Shown piece by piece: positions 1-9,921 of a stretch of 64,000 bases of DNA (positions within the stretch are counted from its first letter, which is position 1; every line of letters begins with the position of its first letter). The notes under the pieces are model-generated. The model saw only the letters and a list, made by a program, of their open reading frames with translations. It was not told the origin of the DNA and made no database searches. This stretch comes from Bacillota bacterium (GTDB lineage: Bacteria > Bacillota > Clostridia > Christensenellales > Pumilibacteraceae). Location of the stretch: NCBI GenBank assembly GCA_009777485.1, contig WRLT01000010.1:1-64000 (forward strand). The letters are read 5' to 3'. The translations under genes were made by a program, and so were the position numbers.

Positions 1-3
1 TTT

Positions 4-38
4 GAACCCGAAAAGGGTTCTTTTACCTAATTTTTTTT
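4..38 (+). terminator. Rho-independent terminator-like hairpin
   Basis: A perfect 6-bp stem (GAACCC at 4-9, GGGTTC at 15-20) with loop GAAAA is followed by TTTT and, after six bases, a run of eight T. It reads as a terminator on the plus strand for a gene lying left of the window. It could also stop minus-strand transcription of the LRR gene that ends at 207, but the T tract favours plus. Confidence 0.6.
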
Positions 39-206
39 GCTTTCTTTCCTATTCACTTTTCAATGTACAATGCTGCCAAAAACAACTGTTTTAAAGGACA
101 GCCTATGTATAATACCACAACTATAAGACATTGTCAAGGGGTTTAAACAAAATATTTTGCAAAATTAGATTAAATCAGCATTAAAATTAAAATATTTAAA
201 AAATTC

Positions 207-1721
207 TTACCAAATTGACGGCACGCCGTCCGCCCAGTGCCAAAAGCTGCCTGCCGTTGCGGGCTCGGTTGCGGAATAATAATAGCGGGCTGCGTTGATT
301 AAGAAGTTATTGCCCGTTGTGGTAATGGATATTTCGCCCCAAGCGTCCGCGTCCGCTCCGCCGTAAAACACCGTTGTAAGGCTTGTGTTGACGAACGCGC
401 TGCTGTTGATAGTTTCAACGCCTGCGGGGATTATTATACTGGTGATGGCGGTATCTCGAAACGCTGAGCCGCTGATAGTTTCCAGCGCGCTGTCCGATGT
501 AAAGGTTATGTTGGTAAGCTTATCGCAGCCGTTAAACGCAGATATGCCGATTTCTTTAACGCTTGCGGGGATTATTATACTGGTTATAGCGGTGTTGCTA
601 AATGCCGAGTTGCCGATAGTTTCAAGCAAAATGCCGCTTTCAAAAATTACGCTTGCTAGGCTTGTGACGCTAAACGCTTGTGCGCCGATTTCTTTAACGC
701 TTGCGGGGATTACTATACTGGTTATAGCGGTGTTGTTAAATGCCGTGGCGCCGATAGTTTCAAGCGCACTGCCCGCTTCAAAGGTTACGCTTTCTAAACT
801 TGCGCAGTTATTAAACGCGCTATTGCCGATTTCCGTTACGCCCGCGGGAATTAGTATGCTTGTTACAGCGGTGTTGACAAACGCCGCATCGCCTATGGCT
901 TCAAGCGCGCCGCCCGTCTCGAAGGCTACGCTTGTAAGGCTAGCGCAGCCGCTAAACGCGTACATACCGATAGTTTTTACGCTTGCGGGAATGGTAATGC
1001 TTGTGATACTGCTGTTTGCAAATACAAAGCTGTCGATAGTTTCAAGCAAAATTCCGCTTTCAAAAATTACGCCCGTTAAGTTTGCGCAGCCGTTAAGTGC
1101 GGAACTGTTGATGGTTTTTACGCTTGCGGGAATGGTAATGTTTGTAATTGCGGTGTTTCGGAATGCGTTAACGCCGATGGTTTCAACTTGGCTGTCCGCC
1201 GCAAAAATTACGCCCGTTATGCCGCTTTGAAGCCAAAACGCATTGTCTGCGATTACCGTTACGGGCAGGTATTCATTGGAGTCGTTTTTACGGTATGCGG
1301 GAATAAATACGCTGCCCTCACTAACCTCGCCGCGCGAAACGCTGAACGCTTTATCCTCGTCGATAAGCGTATATTCTAACCCCGCTGTGCCCGTTGCGTA
1401 CTCGCCGCTAAAACGGTTGCCGTCCGTGTGAGTGCTATCACGCGCACAAGTATGGGTTTCTACCCCGTCCGTCGTTTCGGTTGCGGCGGCGGTTACTACC
1501 CAAACCATATCGTGGCCGATAGGGTCAATGCCGCGTTTGTCGGTATGCGAACTATCCGTTTTACATACCCTTATTTCCTCGCCCTTTTCCGTGCAAGTCG
1601 GTGCGGTGGTTTCCGTCCAGTCGCCCCAGTCGTGGGTATGTTTTTTGCTGCACGCAACAAACGCAACCGCTAATGCTATAATACATGTCAGCATTATTGC
1701 CCATAAAATTTTCTTTTTCAT
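207..1721 (-). CDS. BspA-like leucine-rich repeat (LRR_5) lipoprotein
   Basis: Surface protein of 504 residues. The first 25 residues form a lipoprotein signal peptide ending in a lipobox (AFVAC, Cys24), so the mature protein should be anchored to the outer face of the membrane. Residues about 28-110 hold two H-x-W/C-rich repeats with the pattern H-D-W...C-T-E...C, common in Clostridia surface proteins. Residues about 150-440 are tandem ~23-residue LRR_5 units (TSIxIPAxVKxIGxxAF). The C-terminus (AWGEI...GVPSIW) differs from the HWGQ ending of the other LRR proteins in this window, so it is a separate subfamily. The start has AAGGAG about 12 bases upstream. BspA-type LRR proteins are usually adhesins or binding proteins; the ligand here is unknown. 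Confidence 0.85.
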   Translation of the reverse strand: MKKKILWAIMLTCIIALAVAFVACSKKHTHDWGDWTETTAPTCTEKGEEIRVCKTDSSHTDKRGIDPIGHDMVWVVTAAATETTDGVETHTCARDSTHTDGNRFSGEYATGTAGLEYTLIDEDKAFSVSRGEVSEGSVFIPAYRKNDSNEYLPVTVIADNAFWLQSGITGVIFAADSQVETIGVNAFRNTAITNITIPASVKTINSSALNGCANLTGVIFESGILLETIDSFVFANSSITSITIPASVKTIGMYAFSGCASLTSVAFETGGALEAIGDAAFVNTAVTSILIPAGVTEIGNSAFNNCASLESVTFEAGSALETIGATAFNNTAITSIVIPASVKEIGAQAFSVTSLASVIFESGILLETIGNSAFSNTAITSIIIPASVKEIGISAFNGCDKLTNITFTSDSALETISGSAFRDTAITSIIIPAGVETINSSAFVNTSLTTVFYGGADADAWGEISITTTGNNFLINAARYYYSATEPATAGSFWHWADGVPSIW

Positions 1722-1759
1722 GTATGTATCTATCTCCTTTTTGTGTGTCGGGAAAGGTT

Positions 1760-1795
1760 AAATCTGCAAGCTATTTTTCAACAGCTTGCAGATTT
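1760..1795 (-). terminator. 13-bp perfect inverted repeat between two surface-protein genes
   Basis: AAATCTGCAAGCT at 1760-1772 pairs exactly with 1783-1795 around a 10-base loop. It lies 24 bases after the stop of the gene ending at 1820 and before the ribosome site of the gene starting at 1721. It probably terminates or attenuates transcription between them. The T tract after the stem on the minus strand is weak. Confidence 0.55.
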
Positions 1796-1819
1796 TAAAC
1801 TATTTTTGTAATTTAGGTT

Positions 1820-2788
1820 TTATTGTTTCCAGCGGTAGTTAGAGTAGTATAATTGCTCTTCACGCTCTCTGCGGCGGCGCGCTTTATTAACGCCTAAGGC
1901 AACAAAGATAATGATTAATAACAATACGGGAATAGCAATAATTAAGAATAATCCTAACGCACTTCTTTGCGACGGTGTGAGATTAGAGTTTGCACCGCCC
2001 GCGCCGCTTGCGCCTGCGCCGCTGCCGCCAGAGTTACCGACGCTGCCGTTTGAACCGCCGCCCGCGCCGCCGACGCCGCTGCTGCCGCCGCTGCCGGGAA
2101 CGGTAAGGCTGTTGCTGTCGGTAGTGTATTCGTAGCGCGTGCCGCTATCGGGCTCTATCACGCTGATTATTACGCGGTAATGCGTGCTATCCTCGTTTGA
2201 ACCGATAACTAAGTATCCGGAGTTAGCACCCGGAATGTTTTGCCACGCGCCGCCCGAAAGCTTTTGCCATTGGAAAGCGTAGTCAAGACCGTCTATCAGG
2301 TTAGCAACTTTAAGGGTTTTGCTTCCCGATGCGGGGGTATCTTGATGCACCTCAACGCCGATAGCGGGTTGCTTGTACGTCCATCTTGCGGTTACGGTGA
2401 AGTTTTCGATAACGGTGTTAAAGGGTTTATCCCAACCGTTAAATTCGTATCCTGCACGCGTAAATTGCGGCGCTCTTGCGTTAGAACCGTAGTTTACGGT
2501 TACGGGTACAACGGGAAGTCCGCCTAAGCTTAAACCGCCTGCGCCGTCAAACGTTACCGTGCGCGTTTGGATAGTCCATCTTGCGGTTACGGTGGTGCTT
2601 TCGGTAAGGTTGTTAAACGATTTATCCCAGCCGATAAAGTTGTAGCCCTCGCGGGTGAATAAAGGTGCTGCGGGAGTTGTGCCGTGCTGTACGCTGAGGG
2701 TTACGCGCGCTAAGCCGCCCGAAACGCCGCCTGCGCCGTCAAATACTAAGCTAAGCATGATAGGGTTCCAAACCGCACGAACCGTCAT
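1820..2788 (-). CDS. C-terminal part of a split InlB-repeat surface protein (frameshifted)
   Basis: This 322-residue frame starts in the middle of an InlB-type repeat (MTVRAVW matches the TENxTVRAxW end of the preceding repeats) and has neither signal peptide nor ribosome site. It contains two further Flg_new/InlB B-repeats (VTFDGAGG...GWD), an Ig-like domain around residues 145-230, a Gly/Ser-rich linker, and a C-terminal membrane helix (about 275-300) followed by basic residues. In-frame codons directly upstream of its ATG still encode DRVTEN, the expected repeat sequence, so it is most likely the continuation of the frame ending at 2785. Together they would give a roughly 1,195-residue secreted, membrane-anchored protein. 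A true coupled second gene (ATGA overlap) is the less likely alternative. Confidence 0.75.
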   Translation of the reverse strand: MTVRAVWNPIMLSLVFDGAGGVSGGLARVTLSVQHGTTPAAPLFTREGYNFIGWDKSFNNLTESTTVTARWTIQTRTVTFDGAGGLSLGGLPVVPVTVNYGSNARAPQFTRAGYEFNGWDKPFNTVIENFTVTARWTYKQPAIGVEVHQDTPASGSKTLKVANLIDGLDYAFQWQKLSGGAWQNIPGANSGYLVIGSNEDSTHYRVIISVIEPDSGTRYEYTTDSNSLTVPGSGGSSGVGGAGGGSNGSVGNSGGSGAGASGAGGANSNLTPSQRSALGLFLIIAIPVLLLIIIFVALGVNKARRRREREEQLYYSNYRWKQ

Positions 2789-5409
2789 GTTTTCGGTAAC
2801 GCGGTCGCTCTGTCGAAGTGGCTGAACGTAAAGCCTACGCGGTCGAACGCGGGCGCAACGGCGGGGTCGCCGTAACGGATGTTCGTTTGCTGAATGAGGT
2901 GCGCGGTGTCGGGCCTTACCGTGCCGCCTGCGCCCTCAAACGTTACGGTTAAGAAACGCTCGTTCCAAAGCGCGCGAACCGTAAGATTGCCGTTGACTAT
3001 ACCAAAGCTTTGGTCCCAGCCCGCAAAATCGTAGCCTTGTCTTTCTAAAATAGGCTCGATTGCTGCGTGTCCGTGCGCGATATGCTGCAAGGTTTCGCCG
3101 CCGCCTACGCGCACGCCGCCGTTGGTATCAAAGACCACCGTATGCAAATCAGCCGCCCAAACCGCGCTGATAGAAGTGTTTTCGGTGATGCCGTTAAGCG
3201 GTGCGTCCCAACCTACGAAATAGAAGTTGGCTCTTTCAAATTCGGGCGCGGTAACCGTGCCGCCGTAGGGTATGGTTTGGCTTGTCAAGGATGAGGACGA
3301 ACCAGGTTTTAATACGCCGCCGTTTCCGTTAAACGTAACGGTAACAAACCTTTCGTTCCAAATTGCCGTAACGGAAAGGTCTCCCGTTACTTGGCTGAAA
3401 TCTACGTTCCAACCCGCAAACTCAAAGCCTAAGCGTTCAAACACGGGGGCAAGCGCGCCTTTTCCGTGCTCGACGGTTTGGGTGGTTAAGCCCTCGCGCA
3501 GTACGCCGCCGTTAGCGTTAAAGGTAACGGTGTAGGATTTGATTTGCCACAATGCGTTAATGGTAACGCTTTGGGTTAAGAATTGATTAGGTCTATCCCA
3601 ACCTATAAAATCGTAGCCTGTTCTTTCGGTAATCGGAAGTTCTGCCGTTCCGCCGTATACGATGTTTTGGGAGATGTTTCCGCCGCCTTTAAGTACGCCG
3701 CCTGCCAAATTAAACGTAATAGTAGGGTTTTGTCCCCAAATAGCGGTGATATCTAAAATGTTTCCGTTAAACGCTCTTTCCCAGCCTACAAAGGTAAAGC
3801 CCGAACGCGCGTACACGGGATAATTAATGGTTTGACCGAATAAAATGGTTTGCGTTTCGTCGCCGCCGCCTGTCCACGTGCCACCGTTTGCATGGAAACG
3901 GACGGTAAACTGCGACGCTGCCCATAAGGCTCTTACGGTTATGGATTCGGTGATAAAGTTAAATTGCGTATCCCAACCGACAAACATATGTCCGTCTCTT
4001 TCTACCGTAGGCGCAACTGCGCTGCCGCCGAACTGAACCGATTGCGTTAGCGCGCCGCCGCCTGTGCGGAAGCCGCCGTTGGGGTCGAACGTAACCGATA
4101 TGTCGCTGAGTGTCCATTGCGCGATAATCGTGCGGTTAGAGGTGATGTTTTGTAAGCTTGCACTCCATCCGCTGAATACATGCCCCGCTAATTCGTATAC
4201 GGGAGGCGCGGTAATATTTCCGCCGAAGTAAACTTGCTGTACTTCTGCGCCGCCGCCCGTGCGCACGCCGCCGCCGCCTAAGAAGGTTACGGTGTGCGAT
4301 ACGGAGTGCGACTGCCCGCCCACGCCGCGTAATAACGGTGAGTGGCGTCCGTCCCACATGTACCAAATGTTATCAAAATCGTAGGAGGGGTAATTACTTC
4401 TTGAAATTAACTGCGCGTTGTTTCTTCTTCCGCTTACGTCGTTAGCGGGAATTCCGTAATTTGCCGCGCCTACAGGGTGCTCTGCACTGTCTCTGTAAAA
4501 GAGGCCGCCGCCGTTTACAAAACGTGCGTGGTTATCTACGCGTCCTACTAATCCGCCTACATGCGTAAAGCGGTTGTCGCGGATAGTAACCGTGCCGTAG
4601 CTGTATGAGTTGATAATGGTGCCTTCGATTAAGCGTCCGACTAAGCCGCCCGCCGCTAAGTTATTAGACGTTGCGGCGTTATTGACTACTAAGCCGATTA
4701 CATGGCCGCCGTTATACGAATTGGTAAGTTGGCTTCTGCCTTGCAGCGTGCCTACTAAGCCGCCGACGATTTCGCCGTTGATTTGCCCGGTGTTGTAGCA
4801 GCGCGTAATAACGCTTTGGTTATCTGCCACACCGACAATGCCGCCCGGATCGGGAGGCGCGGGAGGAGGTAAAACCTGTAACAATTGGTTACCTACCTGT
4901 GCTTTGTTGTACGAAAACGAAATCGTTGCGTTGTTGGTGTATCCCGCGATGCCGCCCGTGCGGTCGCCGCCGATAATATCGCCGCTTTCGATACCCAAAT
5001 TACGCACCGTGCCGTTAAAGATGCTGCCGAACAAGCCTTGATAATCGGTATTTAAACGGTAGCAGTGAATGTTGGTGATATGGAATCCGTTACCGTTAAA
5101 ATGCCCGTTAAACGCTGTGTTAGCCGAAGCACCCGTTCCGATAGGAACCCAGTTAGAATAGTTAGCTAAGGATATGTTGTTGGTCATAATAAAATGCTTA
5201 TTATTATGCGCCGTACCCAAATAACTCCTAACAGAGTTCAGCTGTTCTGCGGTTGAAATCCTCCACGGATTTGCCGCCGTACCGTCCCCGCCGCTAAACG
5301 TTGCGCTTGCTTCGCTGCGCGTGCGGGTTGCCATCAGTCCTGCGAATGCCGCAATTGCCAATAAAAAAACTAGCAAAAAGGCAGCGGACCTCTTTTTCAT
5401 TGTCGCCAT
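2785..5409 (-). CDS. N-terminal part of GLUG/InlB-repeat surface protein (frameshifted)
   Basis: The frame gives 874 residues. A signal peptide (about residues 4-35, beginning MKKRS; the ATG at 5400 is an alternative start) is followed by GLUG-type repeats at about 60-330 (GLFG, GGIAGY, GGIVG, GGLVG units). Eight InlB/Flg_new repeats of ~65 residues follow, with the pattern VTFxxNGG...GGG...GWD...TVxAxW. The last repeat breaks off abnormally after FTFSHFD and ends in ATALPKT-stop, while another frame continues the repeat. The gene lacks an anchor of its own, which the downstream frame supplies. Such proteins are surface adhesin-like, with unknown ligand. A GGAGAG site precedes the start and a consensus promoter lies at 5484-5512. 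Confidence 0.8.
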   Translation of the reverse strand: MATMKKRSAAFLLVFLLAIAAFAGLMATRTRSEASATFSGGDGTAANPWRISTAEQLNSVRSYLGTAHNNKHFIMTNNISLANYSNWVPIGTGASANTAFNGHFNGNGFHITNIHCYRLNTDYQGLFGSIFNGTVRNLGIESGDIIGGDRTGGIAGYTNNATISFSYNKAQVGNQLLQVLPPPAPPDPGGIVGVADNQSVITRCYNTGQINGEIVGGLVGTLQGRSQLTNSYNGGHVIGLVVNNAATSNNLAAGGLVGRLIEGTIINSYSYGTVTIRDNRFTHVGGLVGRVDNHARFVNGGGLFYRDSAEHPVGAANYGIPANDVSGRRNNAQLISRSNYPSYDFDNIWYMWDGRHSPLLRGVGGQSHSVSHTVTFLGGGGVRTGGGAEVQQVYFGGNITAPPVYELAGHVFSGWSASLQNITSNRTIIAQWTLSDISVTFDPNGGFRTGGGALTQSVQFGGSAVAPTVERDGHMFVGWDTQFNFITESITVRALWAASQFTVRFHANGGTWTGGGDETQTILFGQTINYPVYARSGFTFVGWERAFNGNILDITAIWGQNPTITFNLAGGVLKGGGNISQNIVYGGTAELPITERTGYDFIGWDRPNQFLTQSVTINALWQIKSYTVTFNANGGVLREGLTTQTVEHGKGALAPVFERLGFEFAGWNVDFSQVTGDLSVTAIWNERFVTVTFNGNGGVLKPGSSSSLTSQTIPYGGTVTAPEFERANFYFVGWDAPLNGITENTSISAVWAADLHTVVFDTNGGVRVGGGETLQHIAHGHAAIEPILERQGYDFAGWDQSFGIVNGNLTVRALWNERFLTVTFEGAGGTVRPDTAHLIQQTNIRYGDPAVAPAFDRVGFTFSHFDRATALPKT

Positions 5410-5483
5410 GATATGACTCTCCTCTCTTTTTTATATGCCTTGATTTGTCAATCTTCACTGTTCAAGCTTTAGCATACGGGGAT

Positions 5484-5512
5484 ATTATAGCCCGAAAAAC
5501 TGGGCTTGTCAA
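5484..5512 (-). promoter_or_regulatory. Sigma-A promoter of the GLUG/InlB protein
   Basis: TTGACA (5507-5512) and TATAAT (5484-5489) are perfect consensus hexamers read on the minus strand, with a 17-base spacer. The spacer itself contains a short GCCC/GGGC inverted repeat. Confidence 0.85.
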
Positions 5513-5612
5513 GTGTTTTTACACATTTTTTTAATTTTTTTTAATCTAATTTTAATCTTACAGTTTTTTTTGATTTTTTTTGGCGGTTTTTTATCATAAA
5601 ACAAGCTTGCAT

Positions 5613-5643
5613 TTAAAAAAAACGCCGATTTTTACATCGGCGG
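5613..5643 (-). terminator. Rho-independent terminator downstream of the glycosyltransferase
   Basis: On the minus strand CGCCGAT and ATCGGCG form a perfect 7-bp stem with a 6-base loop, followed directly by eight T. It lies about 55 bases after the stop of the gene ending at 5699. Confidence 0.85.
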
Positions 5644-5666
5644 CATTTTTAGGGTTTTAATGTGTT

Positions 5667-5697
5667 CGGAAACGCTGATTGAGGTACAGCGTTTCCG
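5667..5697 (-). repeat. 11-bp inverted repeat at the 3' end of the glycosyltransferase
   Basis: CGGAAACGCTG (5667-5677) is exactly repeated in inverted form at 5687-5697, immediately after the stop codon. There is no T tract, so it is a 3' stem-loop in tandem with the terminator at 5613-5643, possibly for mRNA stability. Confidence 0.6.
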
Positions 5698-5698
5698 T

Positions 5699-6901
5699 TT
5701 ACGGAACTTCTGCGGCCTCGCCGTCTAGCATCGGTACAGCCTTTGCGCGCTTTTTTTCGGCGGCGGCTTGTCTTTCTTTATGCTCTTTAATTTCTTGATA
5801 GAATACTTCTATCAGCTTGTCCATGCAATTATGCAAGCGGAAGTTTTTAGCGTAATCGATGTAATCCAGTTCTATTTCGGCTTTGCGCTGAGGGTTTTCG
5901 ATAAACCAGTCGATGCGGTTTGCTAAATCCTGCGTATCACGGTTTTTAAACAGATTTTCGGGGTGCAAGGCAAATTGCTTAGTCGCACTAGTTTTTGAAT
6001 CGGAAATGATAGGGGCTTTTCCGCACGAAAACGCTTCCATGCACGCAATTGCTTCGGATTCGATTTCGGAGGTATGCACGTATAAATCGCAGTAATTTAT
6101 AGTGTCGATTAGCGATTCGCGGTCTAAGAATTTAATTTGTACGGGATTGGTTAATACCTTTGCGCTTAGCTTGGCAAGCTTTTTGGCGCACGGACCTTTT
6201 CCGCATAAAATAACTTGAATTTTGTCGTTATATTTAGACTTCCCTACCGCCTCTAACAAAACCTGCTGCATTTTTTCGTGGCCTAATCTGCCGCTCATCA
6301 TAATCAGGTATTTATCGTTATATTCTTCGGGACGGACGGCGTCGCGCTTTATAAAAACGTCGTTGACGCCGTTAGAAATAGGATGAACGTTACAGGTATA
6401 GCCGTAGTCTTTGGTGATGATGTCGCGTATCATTTCGCTAGGGCTGTGTACATGGCCAAAACCAGAGAAAAATTTGCGCCAGCTTTTATACAGCTTTTTG
6501 GTAATAAACTTCATGCCTACGTTGTAGGAGATGTTTTCGGGCTGTAAATGAAAAGCCGCCGTTGAGGGTACGCCTAAACGGTCGGCAACTTTTTTGCCTT
6601 GTCTGGACAGCGCAAACGGCATAAAAAAATGTACTAAATCCGCACCCTTAATCGCGTCGGTAAGCACCTTTTTATTAGGCTTGCCCAACACCATGCCGTG
6701 CGAATTGATAAGACGTTTAAAAAATAAAAAGCTGCGCTCTTTAACTACATAGATATTGCCGTTTTCTTTTTGCGGTGGAACTGCGGTAACAATGCGGACT
6801 GTATGCCCTTGCATACGCAATCGTTCCGCTAAGTGATTCGCGGCATACGTTGTGCCGTTTGTAGGCAATCCGTATTGGTCCATAATCAACGTAATTATCA
6901 T
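5699..6901 (-). CDS. GT4-family glycosyltransferase
   Basis: A 400-residue retaining glycosyltransferase of the GT-B fold. The N-terminal acceptor domain begins MIITLIMDQYG with the glycine-containing loop NGTTYAANHLAERL. The donor-binding half starts near residue 200 (MMSGRLGHEKM) and contains the GT4 E-x7-E-type motif in ESEAIACMEAFSCG. The protein resembles diacylglycerol glucosyltransferases and cell-wall glycan transferases that use nucleotide sugars; the exact substrate cannot be told. The C-terminus is basic. It is a single-gene unit with its own promoter (6974-7002) and terminator. The ribosome site is weak (GGGAAG about 16 bases before the ATG). Confidence 0.85.
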   Translation of the reverse strand: MIITLIMDQYGLPTNGTTYAANHLAERLRMQGHTVRIVTAVPPQKENGNIYVVKERSFLFFKRLINSHGMVLGKPNKKVLTDAIKGADLVHFFMPFALSRQGKKVADRLGVPSTAAFHLQPENISYNVGMKFITKKLYKSWRKFFSGFGHVHSPSEMIRDIITKDYGYTCNVHPISNGVNDVFIKRDAVRPEEYNDKYLIMMSGRLGHEKMQQVLLEAVGKSKYNDKIQVILCGKGPCAKKLAKLSAKVLTNPVQIKFLDRESLIDTINYCDLYVHTSEIESEAIACMEAFSCGKAPIISDSKTSATKQFALHPENLFKNRDTQDLANRIDWFIENPQRKAEIELDYIDYAKNFRLHNCMDKLIEVFYQEIKEHKERQAAAEKKRAKAVPMLDGEAAEVP

Positions 6902-6973
6902 AAAATTTTTTCTAACACTTCCCGTTTTTTTGTGCGGCCCTTGTATAAGCCTTGCCGCGCATCTTTCTATTCC

Positions 6974-7002
6974 ATGATAACCCGTTACAAAAAATATGTC
7001 AA
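6974..7002 (-). promoter_or_regulatory. Sigma-A promoter of the glycosyltransferase
   Basis: TTGACA (6997-7002), 17-base spacer, TATCAT (6974-6979) on the minus strand, giving a leader of about 65 bases. Confidence 0.7.
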
Positions 7003-7070
7003 CGAAATTTACAAAGAAAGCCGAAAAAAACCCGTTTTCGGGGCAAAAAAGGGCAATTTTTATGAAAATT

Positions 7071-9890
7071 TTAGTTGGCGGTCAAGATTTTTTTTAAAAA
7101 ACGTCCCGTGTGGCTTGCTGCTGCCGCAGCTACTTGTTCGGGCGTACCCGCAGCAACAACCGTTCCGCCGCCGTCTCCGCCTTCGGGACCGAGGTCTATA
7201 ATGTAGTCTGCCGTTTTAATAACGTCTAGGTTATGCTCGATGACTACCGCCGTGTTTCCGCCCGCTACTAACCTTTGCAAAATTGCCAAAAGCTTTTCTA
7301 CATCGTAGGCGTGCAGACCTGTGGTGGGCTCGTCTAAAATGTACAGCGTTTTGGTTGTGCCGCGTTTAGAAAGCTCGAAAGCAAGCTTTACGCGCTGCGC
7401 CTCTCCGCCCGAAAGCGTAGTGGCGGGTTGGCCCAGTTTAATGTACCCCAGCCCCACATCAAACAACGTGCTTACCTTGTTAAAAACGGACGGGATATTT
7501 TCAAAAAAGCTAAGCGCGTCCTCTACGGTCATATCCAAAACCTCAGAAATATTTTTATCCTTATATTTAATCGCCAGTGTTTCGCGGTTGTAGCGTTTGC
7601 CGCGACAGACCTCGCACGGAACGTACACATCGGGAAGAAAATTCATTTCTATTTTAATTACGCCGTCGCCCGCGCAATTTTCGCAGCGGCCGCCTTTAAC
7701 GTTAAAGCTGAATCTGCCTGCGCGGTAGTCGCGTTCTTTTGCGTCGCGCGTTTTTGCAAACAGCTCCCGAATGGGTGCAAAAAGCCCCGTATAGGTTGCG
7801 GGATTTGAACGCGGCGTGCGCCCTATCGGGCTTTGGTCTATGTTAATCACCTTGTCGATTTGCTCTAAGCCGCTGATTTTTTTGTGCGCGCCTACGTTTA
7901 GGCGTGTGCGCAGCAGCGCGTTGGATACGGCGGGATATAAAACCTGATTGACTAAGCTGGATTTTCCACTGCCCGAAACGCCCGTTACGCAGGTAAGCAG
8001 CCCTAGCGGAAAGCTAACCGAAACGTTTTTTAAGTTGTTTTCGGAAGCTCCGATTACTTCGATACAGCCTTTTTCGGGTAGGCGGCGGGTTTTAGGCACG
8101 GCTATTTTGCGGCGGCCGCTTAAATAATCGCCCGTGATAGAAACGGGAGAAGCACAAATTTCTTGTGCCGTGCCTTGCGCGACGATTTCGCCGCCGTGAA
8201 CGCCCGCGCCCGGCCCTACGTCTACAATGTGGCACGCGGCGCGCATGGTTTCTTCGTCGTGCTCGACAACTATCAGCGTATTGCCTAAATCGCGCAAGCT
8301 TTTAAGCGTTGCGATAAGCTTTTCGTTATCGCGTTGGTGCAGCCCGATGCTAGGCTCGTCTAAGATATACAAAACGCCTTGCAAGCCCGAACCGATTTGC
8401 GTAGCCAACCTAATCCGCTGCGCCTCGCCGCCCGAAAGCGTAGCCGCGCCGCGTGAAAGCGTAAGATAATCCAGCCCCACGTCTATTAAAAACTGAATGC
8501 GGGCATAAACCTCTTTTAAAATCGGCTTGGCTATCAGGCTTTGCGTTTCGTTCAAAGTTAGCGCGGCAAAAAATTCTTTTACGGCGCGTATGGGTAAATT
8601 AGTAATTTGGTAGATGTCCGCGCCGCCTATCTTTACCGAAAGTGCTTCTTTTTTTAGCCTTTTGCCGCCGCAGCCCGCGCACGGGCTAGTGCACATGTAG
8701 CGTTCGATTTCGGCTTTTACGTAGTCGGAGGTGGTTTCGCGGTAGCGGCGTTCTAAGTTGGTAATAACGCCCTCATACGCGCTTGCGTAGCTGCCCGCAA
8801 ACGAAAACGAATTATACTCCATTTGCAGTTTTTCGCCGCCGTTGCCGTAGAGTAAAATTTGTTTGATATCGTCGGGTAATTCGCGGTACGGCGTAGTTAG
8901 CGAAAAGCCGTAGCGTTTAGCTAATGCGCGGAAATACATATCGGATATCGCGCCGCTATCCATATTCCATCCGCTTACGGTAAGCGCGCCGTCGGCAAGC
9001 GATTGTGTGCCGTCGCCGTAAATGAGTGCGGGGTCTATTTTTTGGTGGTAGCCTAATCCCGTACAATCGGGGCACGCGCCGAACGGACTGTTAAAAGAAA
9101 AAAGGCGCGGTTCGATTTCGGAAATGGATACACCGCAGTCCGAACAGGCGTAGTTGGTGTTGTAAAGCAGTTCGGCATTGTCGCAGTCTATAATCACGAT
9201 GCCGTCGGCAAGCTTTAATGCCGTTTCGACACTGTCGGTAAGACGCTTTTCGATACCCGCTTTTATTACCAAACGGTCTACTACCACGCTGATGGAATGC
9301 TTGATTTGTTTGTCAAGCTTGATATCTTCCTCTAACGAACGCACCTGTCCGTCTATTTTGACGCGGCTGTACCCGCTTTTTCTAAAACCGTCTAAAAGCT
9401 TTTCAAATTCGCCTTTGCGTCCGCGCACGGCAGGAGCGGTAACCAAAATTTTTGCGTTTTCGGGAAAAAGCATAATTTTATCAACTATTTGGTCTACGGA
9501 AAGGCGCGAAATTTCTTTTTTGCAATCGTAGCAGTACGGCGTACCCGCCCGCGCATATAATAGGCGCAGATAGTCGTAGATTTCGGTAACCGTGCCGACG
9601 GTAGAACGCGGATTGTGCCCAGTGGTTTTTTGGTCTATGGAAATGGCGGGGCTTAGCCCGTCGATTTGTTCGACGTCGGGCTTTTGCATGCGTCCTAAAA
9701 ACATCCGCGCATACGCGGAAAGGCTTTCTACATACCTACGCCGCCCTTCGGCAAACAGCGTATCAAACGCAAGCGAGGTTTTTCCTGAACCCGAAAGCCC
9801 TGTAAAAACAATCAGTTTGTTGCGCGGCAGCGTAAGGTTGATGTTTTTTAGGTTGTTTTCCTTAGCGCCTTTTATAATAATGCTATCCAT
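7071..9890 (-). CDS. uvrA: UvrABC excinuclease subunit A
   Basis: Damage-recognition ATPase of nucleotide excision repair, 939 residues, normal full length. Two ABC ATPase units are present: Walker [10 protein letters not shown] at residues 31-39 and GVSGSGKSS in the second half, with LSGGEAQR signatures in both. Zinc-binding cysteine pairs are visible (CYDC, CSDC, CPDC, CAGC, and the C-terminal CENC/CEVC finger). UvrA loads UvrB, whose gene lies 2.6 kb away in the same orientation. A TATACT box lies eight bases before the ATG and the only AAGGAG-like sequence is about 26 bases away, so a very short leader or leaderless start is possible; no good -35 is visible. Confidence 0.98.
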   Translation of the reverse strand: MDSIIIKGAKENNLKNINLTLPRNKLIVFTGLSGSGKTSLAFDTLFAEGRRRYVESLSAYARMFLGRMQKPDVEQIDGLSPAISIDQKTTGHNPRSTVGTVTEIYDYLRLLYARAGTPYCYDCKKEISRLSVDQIVDKIMLFPENAKILVTAPAVRGRKGEFEKLLDGFRKSGYSRVKIDGQVRSLEEDIKLDKQIKHSISVVVDRLVIKAGIEKRLTDSVETALKLADGIVIIDCDNAELLYNTNYACSDCGVSISEIEPRLFSFNSPFGACPDCTGLGYHQKIDPALIYGDGTQSLADGALTVSGWNMDSGAISDMYFRALAKRYGFSLTTPYRELPDDIKQILLYGNGGEKLQMEYNSFSFAGSYASAYEGVITNLERRYRETTSDYVKAEIERYMCTSPCAGCGGKRLKKEALSVKIGGADIYQITNLPIRAVKEFFAALTLNETQSLIAKPILKEVYARIQFLIDVGLDYLTLSRGAATLSGGEAQRIRLATQIGSGLQGVLYILDEPSIGLHQRDNEKLIATLKSLRDLGNTLIVVEHDEETMRAACHIVDVGPGAGVHGGEIVAQGTAQEICASPVSITGDYLSGRRKIAVPKTRRLPEKGCIEVIGASENNLKNVSVSFPLGLLTCVTGVSGSGKSSLVNQVLYPAVSNALLRTRLNVGAHKKISGLEQIDKVINIDQSPIGRTPRSNPATYTGLFAPIRELFAKTRDAKERDYRAGRFSFNVKGGRCENCAGDGVIKIEMNFLPDVYVPCEVCRGKRYNRETLAIKYKDKNISEVLDMTVEDALSFFENIPSVFNKVSTLFDVGLGYIKLGQPATTLSGGEAQRVKLAFELSKRGTTKTLYILDEPTTGLHAYDVEKLLAILQRLVAGGNTAVVIEHNLDVIKTADYIIDLGPEGGDGGGTVVAAGTPEQVAAAAASHTGRFLKKILTAN

Positions 9891-9898
9891 GCTTTTGT

Positions 9899-9904
9899 AG
9901 TATA
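9899..9904 (-). promoter_or_regulatory. Possible -10 box of uvrA
   Basis: TATACT on the minus strand, eight bases before the uvrA ATG. The expected -35 position overlaps the end of the XRE gene and matches consensus poorly. Confidence 0.4.
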
Positions 9905-9921
9905 CCCAAAGGTACTCCTTA

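Noticed and set aside
385-1761. Plus-strand open frames opposite the LRR gene
   Set aside because: Repeat periodicity on the antisense strand keeps frames open; they have hydrophobic repeat translations without ribosome sites or family resemblance.
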